From: DASRJW01 sp964567755
Lineage (GTDB): Bacteria; Krumholzibacteriota; Krumholzibacteriia; G020349025
DNA: 64,000 nucleotides
Direction: 5' to 3'
Assembly: GCA_964567755.1 (NCBI GenBank)
Contig: CAZMNW010000035.1
Coordinates: 28,127 to 92,126 of the forward strand
Part shown: positions 19,201-27,937 of the stretch, one piece after another
How positions within the stretch are numbered: the first letter of the stretch is position 1
Layout of the letters: every line of letters begins with the position of its first letter
Notes under the pieces: model-generated
Databases searched by the model: none
Seen by the model: only the letters and a program-made list of their open reading frames with translations
What the model was told of the DNA's origin: nothing
Position numbers and translations under genes: made by a program

Positions 19201-20809
19201 GATGCTCGAAGCGCATGAGGCGTTGGGGCAATGTGTGCGCGCCGATGTCGGCGAGCAAGTGCGACAGTAGAAGATGCAGTTCCTCGCGACGATGCGCGGT
19301 CAACCCGCCTCTTCTTAGCTCGCGTGCATCGGGCCGCCGGCTGCGCAAGACGACATGCGGCTCGGTTCCCCACCAGCCGCCGGCTTCGAGGACACGCCGC
19401 ACATGCCCGAGGCGCTCCATTTCAGCCAATGCTTGCGGCAGCTCGTGCTCCTGCTGCGGCAACGCCAGGCGCAGCATCTCCCCGGGTGCATCCCCAGCAA
19501 AGACGCTGAGAAGGTCGAGAAGATGACGAGCCGCGGCGGACACTGGCTGCGCCGGCGGCTCCCCCGCCTCGCGATCGATGACGCAGTGGACGAACGAGCC
19601 CTCCGCGCCGCTGCGCTGGCGTAACCACTCACTCACGCTCGTGGCCTCACCGTCCGCGAGGGTGAGCGAGGAGCGCCGCGCACCGACGATCCACACGGCT
19701 GGACGCAGCTTCTCTTGGCCGAGCAAAGTCTCGAGCGGCAGGAGCGCCACTTCCGTCGGACTGAACTCCGGGACCAGGATCACGGATGCGCCACGCCCAG
19801 ACAAATCACGCATTTCCCATGAAGTGAAGGCATCGACCCGGACGACGAACGGTCGCTCGGTGAGGAACGCCAAGCACTCGCGCAAGACGAGAAATAGATC
19901 TGCGAGGGCGGAACCTTGGCCCGCCCCTTCCACGCACAGAACCGTGCTCGTGCCGTCGGACATCTGGAGCAGCGCCGTATCCAGCGCCTTCAGCACCGGC
20001 CCCCAGCGATCCGCCTCCGGCAGTGCGACCGTGTCGAGATCCAGGAGCCGGTCGACGCTGCGCCGAGCGGGTACATCGCTCTCGACCTCGCTCCCAGCCG
20101 GCGCGCCGGTGTTGGCGAGTCCAGCCAGCGCCTCGGCGAGGGGGAGCCGCGCCCATGGCTCCAAAGCCAACATGCGCGGCACGCAACGCCACCAATCCGG
20201 TCGCGGGCCGGTCAAACGTTCGGCAGAGGCTTGGAGCACACCGGCGACGATGAATCCATCCGTCGTGTCGTGCAGATGTCCAGCGTGCCGCAGCTCCGGC
20301 GGCTGAAAGGGCGACCGCGGTCCTGCGCGCGCCAACAGCTCGAGCGGCAGGATGTACGCGGCGGGCAGGATCCGCAGCGCATCGTGATGCAAGCACAGCG
20401 ATTCCGGACGCAAGTTGAGGATGTGATCTCCGGTTGCGTTGGCATTCGAGACATCGACGAGCAGACGCTGCAACTCATCACGTGATGGAAACTGCGTCAG
20501 CGATCGGCCTTGGAGGGAATCCTCGTCATCGAGCTCGAACACGTAGTACGGACCCGATTCGAGCGCGCCGACGGCGGTCACCGGGACGATGCTTTGGAGC
20601 TTGGCAAAACGCGCCGCGCGTTCCCTTAGAATGGGCTGCCAGTCATGCGACCAGCGCTTCTGCAGGCGCTCGAAACCGTCCAGCGCCACGGTCTCCAGAA
20701 CCGCCATCCGGCCGCTGATCAGGTCGCTCACCAAGAAACGCTGGCGGCCCCCGGTGCGGGGCAGTGAGTCGAGGACACGATATTTCGAATCGACGATCCG
20801 GTCGGGCAC
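16283..20809 (-). CDS. Pseudokinase-TPR-GAF-sigma54 activator fusion
   Basis: A 1508-residue regulator. Residues about 1-240 follow a Ser/Thr-kinase fold, but the catalytic Lys, HRD and DFG are lost (RPESLCL and ILPA stand where HRDLKPEN and DFG belong), so I call it a pseudokinase. About 270-450 resembles a STAND/AAA ATPase with a degraded P-loop. About 500-1010 is helical TPR repeats. About 1010-1180 is GAF-like. The C-terminus is an intact sigma54 AAA+ domain: Walker A GENGTGKE near 1218, Walker B LLLDEIGD near 1286, an arginine-finger region RFRRDLYHRLNV, and a Fis-type helix-turn-helix at the end (AARLLGLSRPTLY). The sigma54-contact loop reads GAFTDA (1265-1270) rather than GAFTGA. The architecture recalls PknK-like sensors fused to an NtrC-type output. 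GTG start with GGAGG 4 nt upstream. Confidence 0.85.
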   Translation of the reverse strand: MPDRIVDSKYRVLDSLPRTGGRQRFLVSDLISGRMAVLETVALDGFERLQKRWSHDWQPILRERAARFAKLQSIVPVTAVGALESGPYYVFELDDEDSLQGRSLTQFPSRDELQRLLVDVSNANATGDHILNLRPESLCLHHDALRILPAAYILPLELLARAGPRSPFQPPELRHAGHLHDTTDGFIVAGVLQASAERLTGPRPDWWRCVPRMLALEPWARLPLAEALAGLANTGAPAGSEVESDVPARRSVDRLLDLDTVALPEADRWGPVLKALDTALLQMSDGTSTVLCVEGAGQGSALADLFLVLRECLAFLTERPFVVRVDAFTSWEMRDLSGRGASVILVPEFSPTEVALLPLETLLGQEKLRPAVWIVGARRSSLTLADGEATSVSEWLRQRSGAEGSFVHCVIDREAGEPPAQPVSAAARHLLDLLSVFAGDAPGEMLRLALPQQEHELPQALAEMERLGHVRRVLEAGGWWGTEPHVVLRSRRPDARELRRGGLTAHRREELHLLLSHLLADIGAHTLPQRLMRFEHLFAGGRWDGAAAECGPLLQGVERRGLDLLMRQLQRKIVNSNLAHHLKVPQLLEVLHSLGRWEVERNHVSEGRSYYERAAEKLFTLPEADAALLDLHGTSEMLLAHAELLERHGDFEHSLELLQRYLDRFGERIPAVERGRLFTELGYSEFRLGRFSAAEERCQPALKLLDARRHPQEVAKVHNILGLVRWRTSRYEEAEHYLSSSLALREKSGDLLAVARAHNNLGLLERTRRRFPEALEYHRKSMEIRQELGDLAGVARGLLNLAWVYFEMQDLARSEELALRSCTASIELDSRSTCASAKGLLGAVYLAQGRRVEARAALADAVQMAREVSDVAELFMDLRKQASLELRDGNLPLAEVLLQESEQYMAQAGSPLEEANWYRTHGELRAAQGDIRGAALSYEHAGNNLARLGDAQAAAAVFLLAAQLYHQGGVAGRARELVVRARQLYERDGAVVPKVLVDLEAEVGEGERATAGVADAARAVDMLLRACASAASIGGEVQALEQILAEMKNCAGSNCAVLVRPDGEPHRASVLARNLQEQGRSVAEWLRARPRLLARAQQTVLPLGSDDLRDEESGAPFYIVPVEAFERRLGSVLLEWPEGARLPEMGVLHVLRSMVHLVALVLERGAQSSVQDAKRAEAPARREETSLDHIIGKSSKRQALVEFIRQVRDLHETVLLLGENGTGKEVVAKAIHFTGERRSQPLVTMNCTAVPTGLWERELFGHERGAFTDAHETKRGYFETAHRGTLLLDEIGDMPWEMQTRFLRVLEEKAFMRIGGTERIQVDVRIIAATNQDLEAAVRTGRFRRDLYHRLNVLAITLAPLRDRREDIPELAQYFLDQNARNLNTRSKRLSGEALRVLLQYPWLGNVRELENFMKRSLVLSDREVLAPEDLPAEILKGVDAVEIAGTLDLEQVARWVLDHASYSASTPLLDRLEREIARQLVDRIGAVAQAARLLGLSRPTLYTKLRQ

Positions 20810-20878
20810 GGGTCCTCCGCGATCGATGCGTAAAAAATTTTAACTATTATGCCCGATCGAGTGTAAAGAGGCGAGACC
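20810..20878. promoter_or_regulatory. AT-rich divergent promoter region
   Basis: 69 bp separate the divergent sigma54-activator and histidine-kinase genes. The centre is AT-rich, with TATTAT on the plus strand (near 20838) and CATAAT on the minus strand as candidate -10 elements. No convincing -35 partner at 16-18 bp was found for either, so exact promoters are not assigned. Shared control of the two regulators is possible. Confidence 0.4.
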
Positions 20879-22219
20879 ATGGACCCGAACCGCCGTCGTC
20901 CCCTAGACTACGCAGCACCAATGGCTGGTCCTGGACGAACTCTCGCAGGCGCCATCTTCATGGCTGCCGCCGTGACGATCCTGAACGTCGCGCTGTGGGT
21001 GCAGTACAGAAGCACGCGGTCCGCGCTCGAGGCAGAGCTGGGTCGCCGATTGGAAGACGTGGCGGTGGCTCTCGCCGCCGTCTTGGACCCTGGACAGATC
21101 GTGGCGGCCTGGGCCGAGACGGTGAGTTCCGCCACGGGGGTCGAAGCGACGCTCCTTCTCGCGCGTTTGCGCGAGATCCAAGAGGCCGCAGCCCTCGCCA
21201 CCATCACCCTGTACGACCAGGATGGCCGCGCCTTTCTCGAGACGACAACCGGCATCGCCTCGGCGATGGTGAGCGACCCTCTGTATCAGGCGGAGGTGCT
21301 GGCAGCACTGCGCGGCAGCAGCGTGCACACCACGCTGTATCGATCCGGCCGCGAGTATTTGATGTCCGGGTACGCGCCAGTGCCCGGGGCCCAGTACGCG
21401 GTGGGAGTCGAAGCCGACGCGAAGTTCTTCACCAACTTGCAACGGCTGCGCCATTCGCTGCTCGTCGTCGGCGCGCTCAGCGTCGCGTCGTTGGTGGCGC
21501 TCGGCCTCTTCCACGCCCGCGTGCAGAACCGCCTCGCCCGCGCCGAAGCCTCCGTGCAGCAAGCGGAAACGTTGGCTGCGATGGGCCGCATGACCGCGGG
21601 AATTGCGCACGAGATCCGTAACCCGCTCGGCATCATTCGCGCCACCGCGACACGTCTGAAAAAGGTCTATGCCGACCCGTCGGCCCCGGACGAGAAGTTC
21701 GACTACATCGCCGAAGAAGTGGACCGATTGAGCGCGGTTCTGGACGGCTACCTTGGTTTCGCCCGCGACGCACCCTCGCGCCTCGAGCCACTCGACCTCG
21801 TGCCCTTGGTGCGACACACGCTCCAATTGATGCAACCCGAACTCGAAGCCGCAAAGGTCACCGTCGAGATGGAACTTCCAGAAACCTGCATGCTGCGCGG
21901 CGACGTGCAACGCCTGCGTCAGGTGCTGATCAATCTGGCGCTCAATGCCATGCAAGCCATGCCGGAGGGCGGGACCTTGCGACTCTGTCTCGCACAGGAT
22001 GCGACGCGAGTGCTGCTCCGCGTTGCTGACACCGGACCAGGCATTCCCGCAGCGCTTGCGGCCCGGGTTTTCGAGCCGTTCTTCACCACCAAGGCGCAGG
22101 GCAGCGGCATCGGGCTCACCATCGTGCGGCGGATCGTCGAAGAACATGCGGGCACCGTCAGCCTGGACACCGCGCCCGCGGGCGGCGCACGCATCGAGCT
22201 CAGTCTGCCGCGCGCGTGA
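20879..22219 (+). CDS. Membrane sensor histidine kinase
   Basis: 446 residues. Two membrane helices (about 21-42 and 192-211) flank an extracytoplasmic sensor of about 145 residues. A short coiled coil leads to the HisKA domain, with phosphorylated His244 in AGIAHEIRNPLG. The ATPase domain has N-box, GPGIP, FFTTK and GSGIGLTIV motifs and ends cleanly. The layout is typical of NtrB/ZraS-type kinases that pair with sigma54 response regulators, and such a regulator is the next gene, 154 bp downstream on the same strand. ATG 20879 has AGAGG upstream; an internal ATG (residue 15) is an alternative. Confidence 0.93.
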   Translation: MDPNRRRPLDYAAPMAGPGRTLAGAIFMAAAVTILNVALWVQYRSTRSALEAELGRRLEDVAVALAAVLDPGQIVAAWAETVSSATGVEATLLLARLREIQEAAALATITLYDQDGRAFLETTTGIASAMVSDPLYQAEVLAALRGSSVHTTLYRSGREYLMSGYAPVPGAQYAVGVEADAKFFTNLQRLRHSLLVVGALSVASLVALGLFHARVQNRLARAEASVQQAETLAAMGRMTAGIAHEIRNPLGIIRATATRLKKVYADPSAPDEKFDYIAEEVDRLSAVLDGYLGFARDAPSRLEPLDLVPLVRHTLQLMQPELEAAKVTVEMELPETCMLRGDVQRLRQVLINLALNAMQAMPEGGTLRLCLAQDATRVLLRVADTGPGIPAALAARVFEPFFTTKAQGSGIGLTIVRRIVEEHAGTVSLDTAPAGGARIELSLPRA

Positions 22220-22373
22220 ACCCGAAGGGTGCGCTGCGACTCGATCCCGCCGTGGCTCGCGCGCACGCTCCCGCCGGCGCGCTTGGATGGCATCCGACCC
22301 TGCCCTTGCTCTAGTGTCGCGCCGGGCGCGGTGACAGGACGTCCCGAGCCCAAGACGACGACGGGAGCACGCG

Positions 22374-23741
22374 ATGGCGGATATCTTGATCGTGGACGAC
22401 GAGAAGCGCATGGGCCAGCTCCTGCGCGAGGAGCTGGAGGATGCAGGCTTCCATGTCGACGTCGAGACCACCGGGGCCACGGCGCTTGAACGCCTGCAAA
22501 CAGTGGACTACAGCTTGGTGATCACGGATTTGCGCATGACCCCTCCGGATGGCTTGGAGATCCTGCGCGCCGTCAAGACACGCTCTCCCCACACCGACGT
22601 CGTGCTCATGACCGCCTACTCGTCGGTTCAGAGTGCGCGCGAAGCCTTCAAGCTCGGCGCCGCCGACTACGTCATCAAGCCATTCGACCTCGACGAGATG
22701 CGTCACATCGTCCACAACCTGCTCGAGGCCCAGCGTCTGGCGCGCGAGAACACTCTGCTGGTGCAAGAAAACTCGGCTTTGCGCGACCGCCTCGCCGGCC
22801 AGTCAGGCGTGACCATCCTCGGTCAAAGCCCGGCAGTGCTCGAGCTGCGGCGCTTGATCTCCTTGGTGGCGCCGAGCGACGCCACCGTCCTCGTGCAAGG
22901 ACCGAGTGGTTCCGGCAAGGAGCTGGTGGCGCGCGAAGTCCATGCGCGCAGCACGCGCGCCAGCAAGCCCTTTATTGCCATCAATTGCGCCGCCATCCCG
23001 GCGTCGCTGCTCGAAAGCGAGCTCTTCGGCCACGAAAAGGGTGCCTTCACCGGTGCGGACGCCCGCAAGTTGGGTCGCTTCGAGCTCGCCCAGGGCGGCA
23101 CCTTGTTCCTCGACGAGATCAGCGAGCTGGTCCCGGACGTGCAAGCGAAACTGTTGCGCGCGCTCGAACAGCGCCAGATCACGCGTGTCGGTGGCACGCA
23201 ATCCATCGCCGTCGATCTCCGCATCGTCGCCGCCACCAATCGTGACCTCGATGCCGCCATTCGCAGCGGCAGCTTCCGCGAAGATCTCTTCTATCGGCTG
23301 AATGTTTTCCCCGTGCAAGTTCCTCCGCTCGCGGCGCGGCGCGAGGACGTGCCGTTGCTCGCCGAGTTTTTCCTGCGCGAGATGCGGTACCCGCACCTGC
23401 ACATTGCGCCCGCGGCGCTGGACGCACTCCGCCAGCACGAGTGGCCGGGGAACGTGCGCGAGCTGCGCAACGTCGTCGAACGCGCCACGATCCTGGCGCA
23501 AGGACAGCCGCTCGCGGCCGTGCATTTCCTGTTGCCGCCGGGCGCCGTTTCGCGCACGCCGATCTTGCATGCCGGCATGGATCTCCCCGACGGCGGAATC
23601 GACCTCGATCAGCTCGAAGGCCACCTGATCCGCCGCGCGCTCGAGAAGACACAGAACAACAAGGCAGCGGCCGCGCGGCTGCTCGGCATGACGCGTCGCA
23701 CGCTGTACAGCCGCATGGAAAAACACGGCATTGCGCTCTGA
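22374..23741 (+). CDS. NtrC-family sigma54-dependent response regulator
   Basis: 455 residues. The receiver domain (1-120) has the acidic pair DDE near 8-10, phospho-acceptor Asp52 in VITDLRM and the conserved Lys in VIKPFD. The AAA+ domain (about 145-375) has Walker A GPSGSGKE, an intact GAFTGA loop and LFLDEISEL. The Fis helix-turn-helix (AAARLLGMTRRTLYSRM) is at the C-terminus. Phosphorylated by the adjacent kinase, it should activate sigma54 promoters; one lies 150 bp downstream, in front of the coiled-coil gene. GGGAG precedes the ATG. Confidence 0.95.
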   Translation: MADILIVDDEKRMGQLLREELEDAGFHVDVETTGATALERLQTVDYSLVITDLRMTPPDGLEILRAVKTRSPHTDVVLMTAYSSVQSAREAFKLGAADYVIKPFDLDEMRHIVHNLLEAQRLARENTLLVQENSALRDRLAGQSGVTILGQSPAVLELRRLISLVAPSDATVLVQGPSGSGKELVAREVHARSTRASKPFIAINCAAIPASLLESELFGHEKGAFTGADARKLGRFELAQGGTLFLDEISELVPDVQAKLLRALEQRQITRVGGTQSIAVDLRIVAATNRDLDAAIRSGSFREDLFYRLNVFPVQVPPLAARREDVPLLAEFFLREMRYPHLHIAPAALDALRQHEWPGNVRELRNVVERATILAQGQPLAAVHFLLPPGAVSRTPILHAGMDLPDGGIDLDQLEGHLIRRALEKTQNNKAAAARLLGMTRRTLYSRMEKHGIAL

Positions 23742-23776
23742 GTAACCCGAAGGGGCCGGCGTCCCGAGGCGGCCAC

Positions 23777-23791
23777 CCTGTACGGGACAGG
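23777..23791 (+). promoter_or_regulatory. Candidate activator-binding palindrome
   Basis: CCTGT-N5-ACAGG forms an inverted repeat about 100 bp upstream of the sigma54-type promoter, the usual distance for an NtrC-family enhancer site. It also overlaps a weaker GTCCCG/CGGGAC inverted repeat (23761-23788). Which regulator binds, if any, is inference. Confidence 0.35.
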
Positions 23792-23889
23792 ACAGAAGAG
23801 AACGCTCCCGCCCCGTGCTGCGGCCTGCACGAAGCGCGCAACTGTTTTGTTTTTTTGTAGTTCCGTTGGAGCTCGCGGCCTTCGGCGCC

Positions 23890-23905
23890 TGGACCGGCCT
23901 TTGCA
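23890..23905 (+). promoter_or_regulatory. Sigma54 (-24/-12) promoter
   Basis: TGGACCGGCCTTTGCA matches the sigma54 consensus TGGCACG-N4-TTGCA at all but two positions, with exact GG-to-GC spacing. It lies about 85 bp upstream of the coiled-coil gene's ATG and follows directly on the NtrC-type regulator gene, so the two-component pair probably drives the next two genes. Confidence 0.65.
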
Positions 23906-23989
23906 AGAACCGCCTCGGCCGCGGCGGGCACGCGTTCGACTGGTGTGCGGAACCCGTGTCCGGGTCCAGGGACGACCAGGAGAGGCACC

Positions 23990-25042
23990 ATGTTCCGGCC
24001 CGTACCGAGAATCCTCGTGCACGCCGGCCTAGCCGGGCTTGCCGCGGCCTTCTGGTTCCTGGCGTCAGCGCAGGTCGTGATCGCCCAAGATCGCGACCGC
24101 CTGCACGACGAGATCGAACAGACCGACCGCATCCTCGAGCGTGCGCGTGCCGTGGTCGAAGAGCACGGCAACACCCGCGCCCGTAACCAACTGCGCTTCG
24201 CCTTCCAATTGCAGGAGAACGCCAAGACGATCGAGCTGTCCGCGTATGCGAGCGTCCTCGATCTGCGGCGCAGCATCGAGCTCACCCGCCGTGCGCGGCT
24301 TCTGGCCGAGCGCGCGGTATACATCGCTTCGCAGCAAGCGCATCTGGAGCAGCGTGCCCAGCAATTGTTGGAGCGGCTGGATCGCCAGCTCCAGGAGGCC
24401 CGGGCGCTAGCAGGCGATGCGCCCGACGCGCGCGTGCTGCGCACGCTCGAGCTCGGGCACCAGCGGCTCGAACGCGCGCGCGAAGCCTTCCACGAACAGC
24501 GCTTTCAGGAAGTCATCGGCATGAGCGTCGAAACCTCGCGCCTGCTCGACGACTTCGTGCGCCCGTCCCCGGCGCGTCACTTGGAGCGCATGCTCGAGAA
24601 CACGCGCCACCTGCTCGAGCGTGCCGAAGACGACCTACAAGAGAACTTGCAAGGACTGGAGCTCTTGCAGCGCGCCGCCACTCTGCTCGACGAAGCCGAC
24701 GCCAATCTGATCGCGGGGCGCGAGGGCCCGACCGAGCGCTTGCTGCAGCAGGCGCGTGATCTGGTGCTGCGCGCCATGCGCCTCGGGGAAACCCCGCTCG
24801 ACGCCGCCGGTGTCGATCTCGTGCTCGAGGAGCTCTCACGCTTCCTCGATCTCACGGCACCGCGAGTGCAGGAATCCGGCCGCAACGAGGCGATCACGCT
24901 CTTCGAGACCGCACGCACGCACCTTGACCGCGCCCGGACCCTGCGCCTGGAAGGCAAGCTGCACCAAGCGCTCGAGGAAGCGCGCGTGGCGCGCAACCTG
25001 ACACGTCGCGCCGCGCAACTCGCCGAAAACCCTGAACCCTGA
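23990..25042 (+). CDS. Exported coiled-coil protein of unknown function
   Basis: 350 residues. A signal peptide (about 8-32, ending VVIAQ) is followed by almost continuous amphipathic helix rich in Arg, Glu, Leu and Gln, with repeated LERAR / LLQRA-like heptads; it looks like a periplasmic rod or TPR-like helical bundle. No catalytic motif is visible. I chose ATG 23990, which has AGGAGAGG 5-8 nt upstream; the frame extends to 23945 with no signal there. It lies behind a sigma54-type promoter and 49 bp ahead of a probable outer-membrane barrel gene, so the two products may act together in the envelope. Confidence 0.75.
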   Translation: MFRPVPRILVHAGLAGLAAAFWFLASAQVVIAQDRDRLHDEIEQTDRILERARAVVEEHGNTRARNQLRFAFQLQENAKTIELSAYASVLDLRRSIELTRRARLLAERAVYIASQQAHLEQRAQQLLERLDRQLQEARALAGDAPDARVLRTLELGHQRLERAREAFHEQRFQEVIGMSVETSRLLDDFVRPSPARHLERMLENTRHLLERAEDDLQENLQGLELLQRAATLLDEADANLIAGREGPTERLLQQARDLVLRAMRLGETPLDAAGVDLVLEELSRFLDLTAPRVQESGRNEAITLFETARTHLDRARTLRLEGKLHQALEEARVARNLTRRAAQLAENPEP

Positions 25043-25091
25043 AACTCGGGCCGAAGGGCCCGGATGGCCCGATTCTCCCGCGGAGCAGCGC

Positions 25092-26330
25092 ATGCGTGTC
25101 CATCTCGCCGCTCCACTCCTTCTCGGCGCTTTGATCGCAGGCGATGCGTCGGCGCAATCCGCCGCGAGGTGGCGCCTGCGCTCGAGCGCTGCCATTGCCT
25201 ACGACTCCTTCGGTCAGAGCTACACGATCGCAGACAAGGACACGCTCGACCTGATCGACGAGCTGAGCGGGAGGATCGTCCTCGGCCTCGAGCGCCAAGG
25301 TCGAACCTGGTTCGAGCTCGCCAACAGTCTGTCCATCGGGCAGGAGGCGACACGCGACGATGTACATCTCGGCCTGCGACGGCGCGGCCAGGACCTCGAC
25401 CTCATGCTCGTCGACGATCTGCACGTGAAGGCATGGCGCGACTTGTCGCAGTACGCACTCTCCAGTGACTATGTGAGCAACACGGCGCGCCTCACCGCCG
25501 TTCTCTGGCCGCAGCGCCCGTGGCGATTGCGCCTGACGGAACGCGTCGAAAGTGCGCGTTTCGAGCAGCGGACGCGCTACAACTACGACTACGTCCGCAA
25601 TGACTTGGGCGGTGAGATCGAACGGCGGTGGGGAGTGTTCTCCTCCCTGCGTGCCGGCTATGCCTGGGGCGCGGCCCAAGTTCCCGATTCCAGCGCCATC
25701 GATGCGCGCACCCACCGTCTGAGCACCGGCTGGATTCAAGAGCTCGGCGTCCACACCCTGACCTGGGAGCAGACGCTCGAGCGCCGGCGGTACCGCGACT
25801 CGGAAACTCGCAGCCCGTACTTGGATTATCAGGGCACGCTGACGGCGAGCGCCGCGCTCGGAAGCGTGGTGCGGCTGCGTCCAGCGTATCGCGCTCTCGT
25901 CATCGACTACGATCATCCGGACAGCGTGTACGCCAATGCCAGCGAGCAATCGATCGAGCTGCTCGTAGAAGGTGAATGGAACGAGCGCACGACCCTGGGC
26001 GCGGGACCGCGCGGCGAGTTTCGCCGCACCGAGAACGTTTTCGACCGTCCCTACGATCAATGGGGAGTCAAAGGCACGATCTCCTACCTGGCCGGCTCGG
26101 CGTTGTGGGTGCAGTTCTCGAACGAGGTGGGCGTGCGCAGGTATCGCGCCGGGACGGCGCTGCTCACCGACTATCTCTACAATTGGACGACTCTCATCCT
26201 CTCGGCGCGCCTCCCCCCGCGCCTGACCTTCGATCTCTTCTTCAGCCTCGAGCCCGAAGATCACGACGATGATCGCAACGACACCACCACGATCCTGGTG
26301 TCGACGGCGCTGACACTCGCGCTGCACTGA
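25092..26330 (+). CDS. Probable outer-membrane beta-barrel protein
   Basis: 412 residues with a signal peptide (about 1-21, ASAQ cleavage). The mature chain consists of repeated short alternating hydrophobic/polar strands rich in Arg, Tyr, Trp and Leu with polar turns (for example RLRLTERVESARFEQ), as in outer-membrane barrels. It ends in an amphipathic strand terminating in His rather than the usual Phe. No named family was recognised. GGAG lies 6 nt before the ATG. It is 49 bp after the coiled-coil gene and likely co-transcribed from the sigma54-type promoter at 23890. Confidence 0.65.
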   Translation: MRVHLAAPLLLGALIAGDASAQSAARWRLRSSAAIAYDSFGQSYTIADKDTLDLIDELSGRIVLGLERQGRTWFELANSLSIGQEATRDDVHLGLRRRGQDLDLMLVDDLHVKAWRDLSQYALSSDYVSNTARLTAVLWPQRPWRLRLTERVESARFEQRTRYNYDYVRNDLGGEIERRWGVFSSLRAGYAWGAAQVPDSSAIDARTHRLSTGWIQELGVHTLTWEQTLERRRYRDSETRSPYLDYQGTLTASAALGSVVRLRPAYRALVIDYDHPDSVYANASEQSIELLVEGEWNERTTLGAGPRGEFRRTENVFDRPYDQWGVKGTISYLAGSALWVQFSNEVGVRRYRAGTALLTDYLYNWTTLILSARLPPRLTFDLFFSLEPEDHDDDRNDTTTILVSTALTLALH

Positions 26331-26369
26331 CTCGAACCATGCGGTGGGACATCGGCATGGTCAGCCGTT

Positions 26370-27680
26370 TCACGAGTCGAGGACCACGACTTTGCGCGTC
26401 GACGTACTTCCGGCCCGCGTGAGACGCAGGATGTAGACGCCGCGAGGCAGCGCCCGTCCGCTCTGGTCCTGGCCGTTCCATTCCAGCCGATGTGGGCCGG
26501 CGGACAACGTGCCGTCCTGCAATCGCCGGACGCGCCGGCCTGCCACGTCGTAGAGATCGAGGGTGACGCGAGCTGGCACGGCGAGTTCGATGGCCATCAC
26601 TGCGCCCGGCTTCAGAGGGTTCGGGGTCGAAAAGGAGGACTCCAATTGCACCGCGGGCAGCACCATGATGCCGTTCGGCTCCGCGAAGACGACTCCCGGT
26701 GTCGCTTCGAGATCGGCCGCAAGCTGCTCGGGGTTGCCGCCGATCGGCAGCAGGAACAAGAAGCTCTTCGACCAGTCGGTCAAGGGGATCGTTCTCCCGT
26801 CCCGCGTCGTGTGCAGTGTGTCGGCCAGGTCGAAGCACGGAAAAGCCTTGGACACCACTTGCACGGCATGACGCCGGAGAACGATCTCGATCTCAGGGAC
26901 GAGGATGCGAGTCTCGTCGAGAGGTGCATAGGTGCGTCCAGGTGGGAAATCGATGGTCGTGCGCCGTGAGAGCATGGCGATCACTTCGCGGGATGGATCG
27001 CTGGGAGCGCGGTCGGGGAGCGGCGGTGGCTCGACTTCCTTGTTGATCGCCGCCACGAAGAGCGCGGGGTCGCGATCGCAGTCTTCGACCGGAATCGAAG
27101 GCGGCCCGGCTTGCGTGCAGGACGGAGGAATGTGCGCAGAGACGCACCACTTGAAATACTGTGGCACGTTGCACTGCAACAGAAGAGCACACGGGTGCAT
27201 CCTGTTGCTGGGATTCGTGCGGCGCTTGAGCCACAGGTCCGTTGGCGCGCCACCCAGGTTGGCGACGACGATCGTGCCGAGTAGGACCTTACCGGTGACC
27301 GGATCGGGCGCCTGGCAGGCGGGAAAGACCATTGTCGTGCCGGAAGCGTCGGACAGGTCACCGGGACGCGTGTCGATGGGATCACCGATGACGATCGTCG
27401 GTCCAGCCGGCTGGAAGGACAGACTCCAGCCCTCCGGAGAACGCACTTCGACCCGGAACTCAGCGCCCGCGATCCCATCCGCCGTGGGACCGACCGGCGT
27501 TGCGAGGACGTACAGGGTGCCAGCGGTTCCGACATCGATCGTGGCGCAGGTGGTTGTCCCGGCGGCATCGGCATACACGCCGATGTGCCCGTAGTCCGAC
27601 GCGACACCCCCTTGTGCCCAAAGAGTGTGGCTGTACGAGACCACAGCGAGAGCAGCGCAGATTCCATGTAAGAGCTTCAC
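26370..27680 (-). CDS. Secreted protein with orphan protease-prodomain motif and FlgD-type C-terminal tail
   Basis: 436 residues from GTG 27680, the start that places a signal peptide (ending TLWAQ) at the N-terminus; the frame is open to 27854. Residues about 25-185 form a Cys-containing domain that recurs in the protein at 62727-63335. At about 330-350, TPGVVFAEPNG matches the end of S8-protease prodomains (compare EYAEP in the two subtilases here), yet no protease domain follows. The last 80 residues are a FlgD-Ig-like module (STPNPLKPG, RRVRRLQDG, LPRGVYILRL) that probably serves as a C-terminal export or anchoring signal. Function unknown. Confidence 0.7.
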   Translation of the reverse strand: MKLLHGICAALAVVSYSHTLWAQGGVASDYGHIGVYADAAGTTTCATIDVGTAGTLYVLATPVGPTADGIAGAEFRVEVRSPEGWSLSFQPAGPTIVIGDPIDTRPGDLSDASGTTMVFPACQAPDPVTGKVLLGTIVVANLGGAPTDLWLKRRTNPSNRMHPCALLLQCNVPQYFKWCVSAHIPPSCTQAGPPSIPVEDCDRDPALFVAAINKEVEPPPLPDRAPSDPSREVIAMLSRRTTIDFPPGRTYAPLDETRILVPEIEIVLRRHAVQVVSKAFPCFDLADTLHTTRDGRTIPLTDWSKSFLFLLPIGGNPEQLAADLEATPGVVFAEPNGIMVLPAVQLESSFSTPNPLKPGAVMAIELAVPARVTLDLYDVAGRRVRRLQDGTLSAGPHRLEWNGQDQSGRALPRGVYILRLTRAGSTSTRKVVVLDS

Positions 27681-27937
27681 GGTATCTCGTCCCGAATCAG
27701 CGACCGCAACCGCAAGAGTAAGAGACCCCTGAGTTCTCTTCAAGCGACAGAAATGGTCGGTTGTGGCCGGATCCTCACAAGGCCGGGCGAGCGTGCGCGA
27801 CCTGCTGAAGGAATCGATCGCCAGGGCTTGGAGCCGATCACCGGATCCTGGCATACTCCAGCCTCAATCAACGTCCCGTCGGAACACGGCCGAACACCCT
27901 CGCCACCGTGCGCCGGACGTGCGGTAAGGGAGATGGG

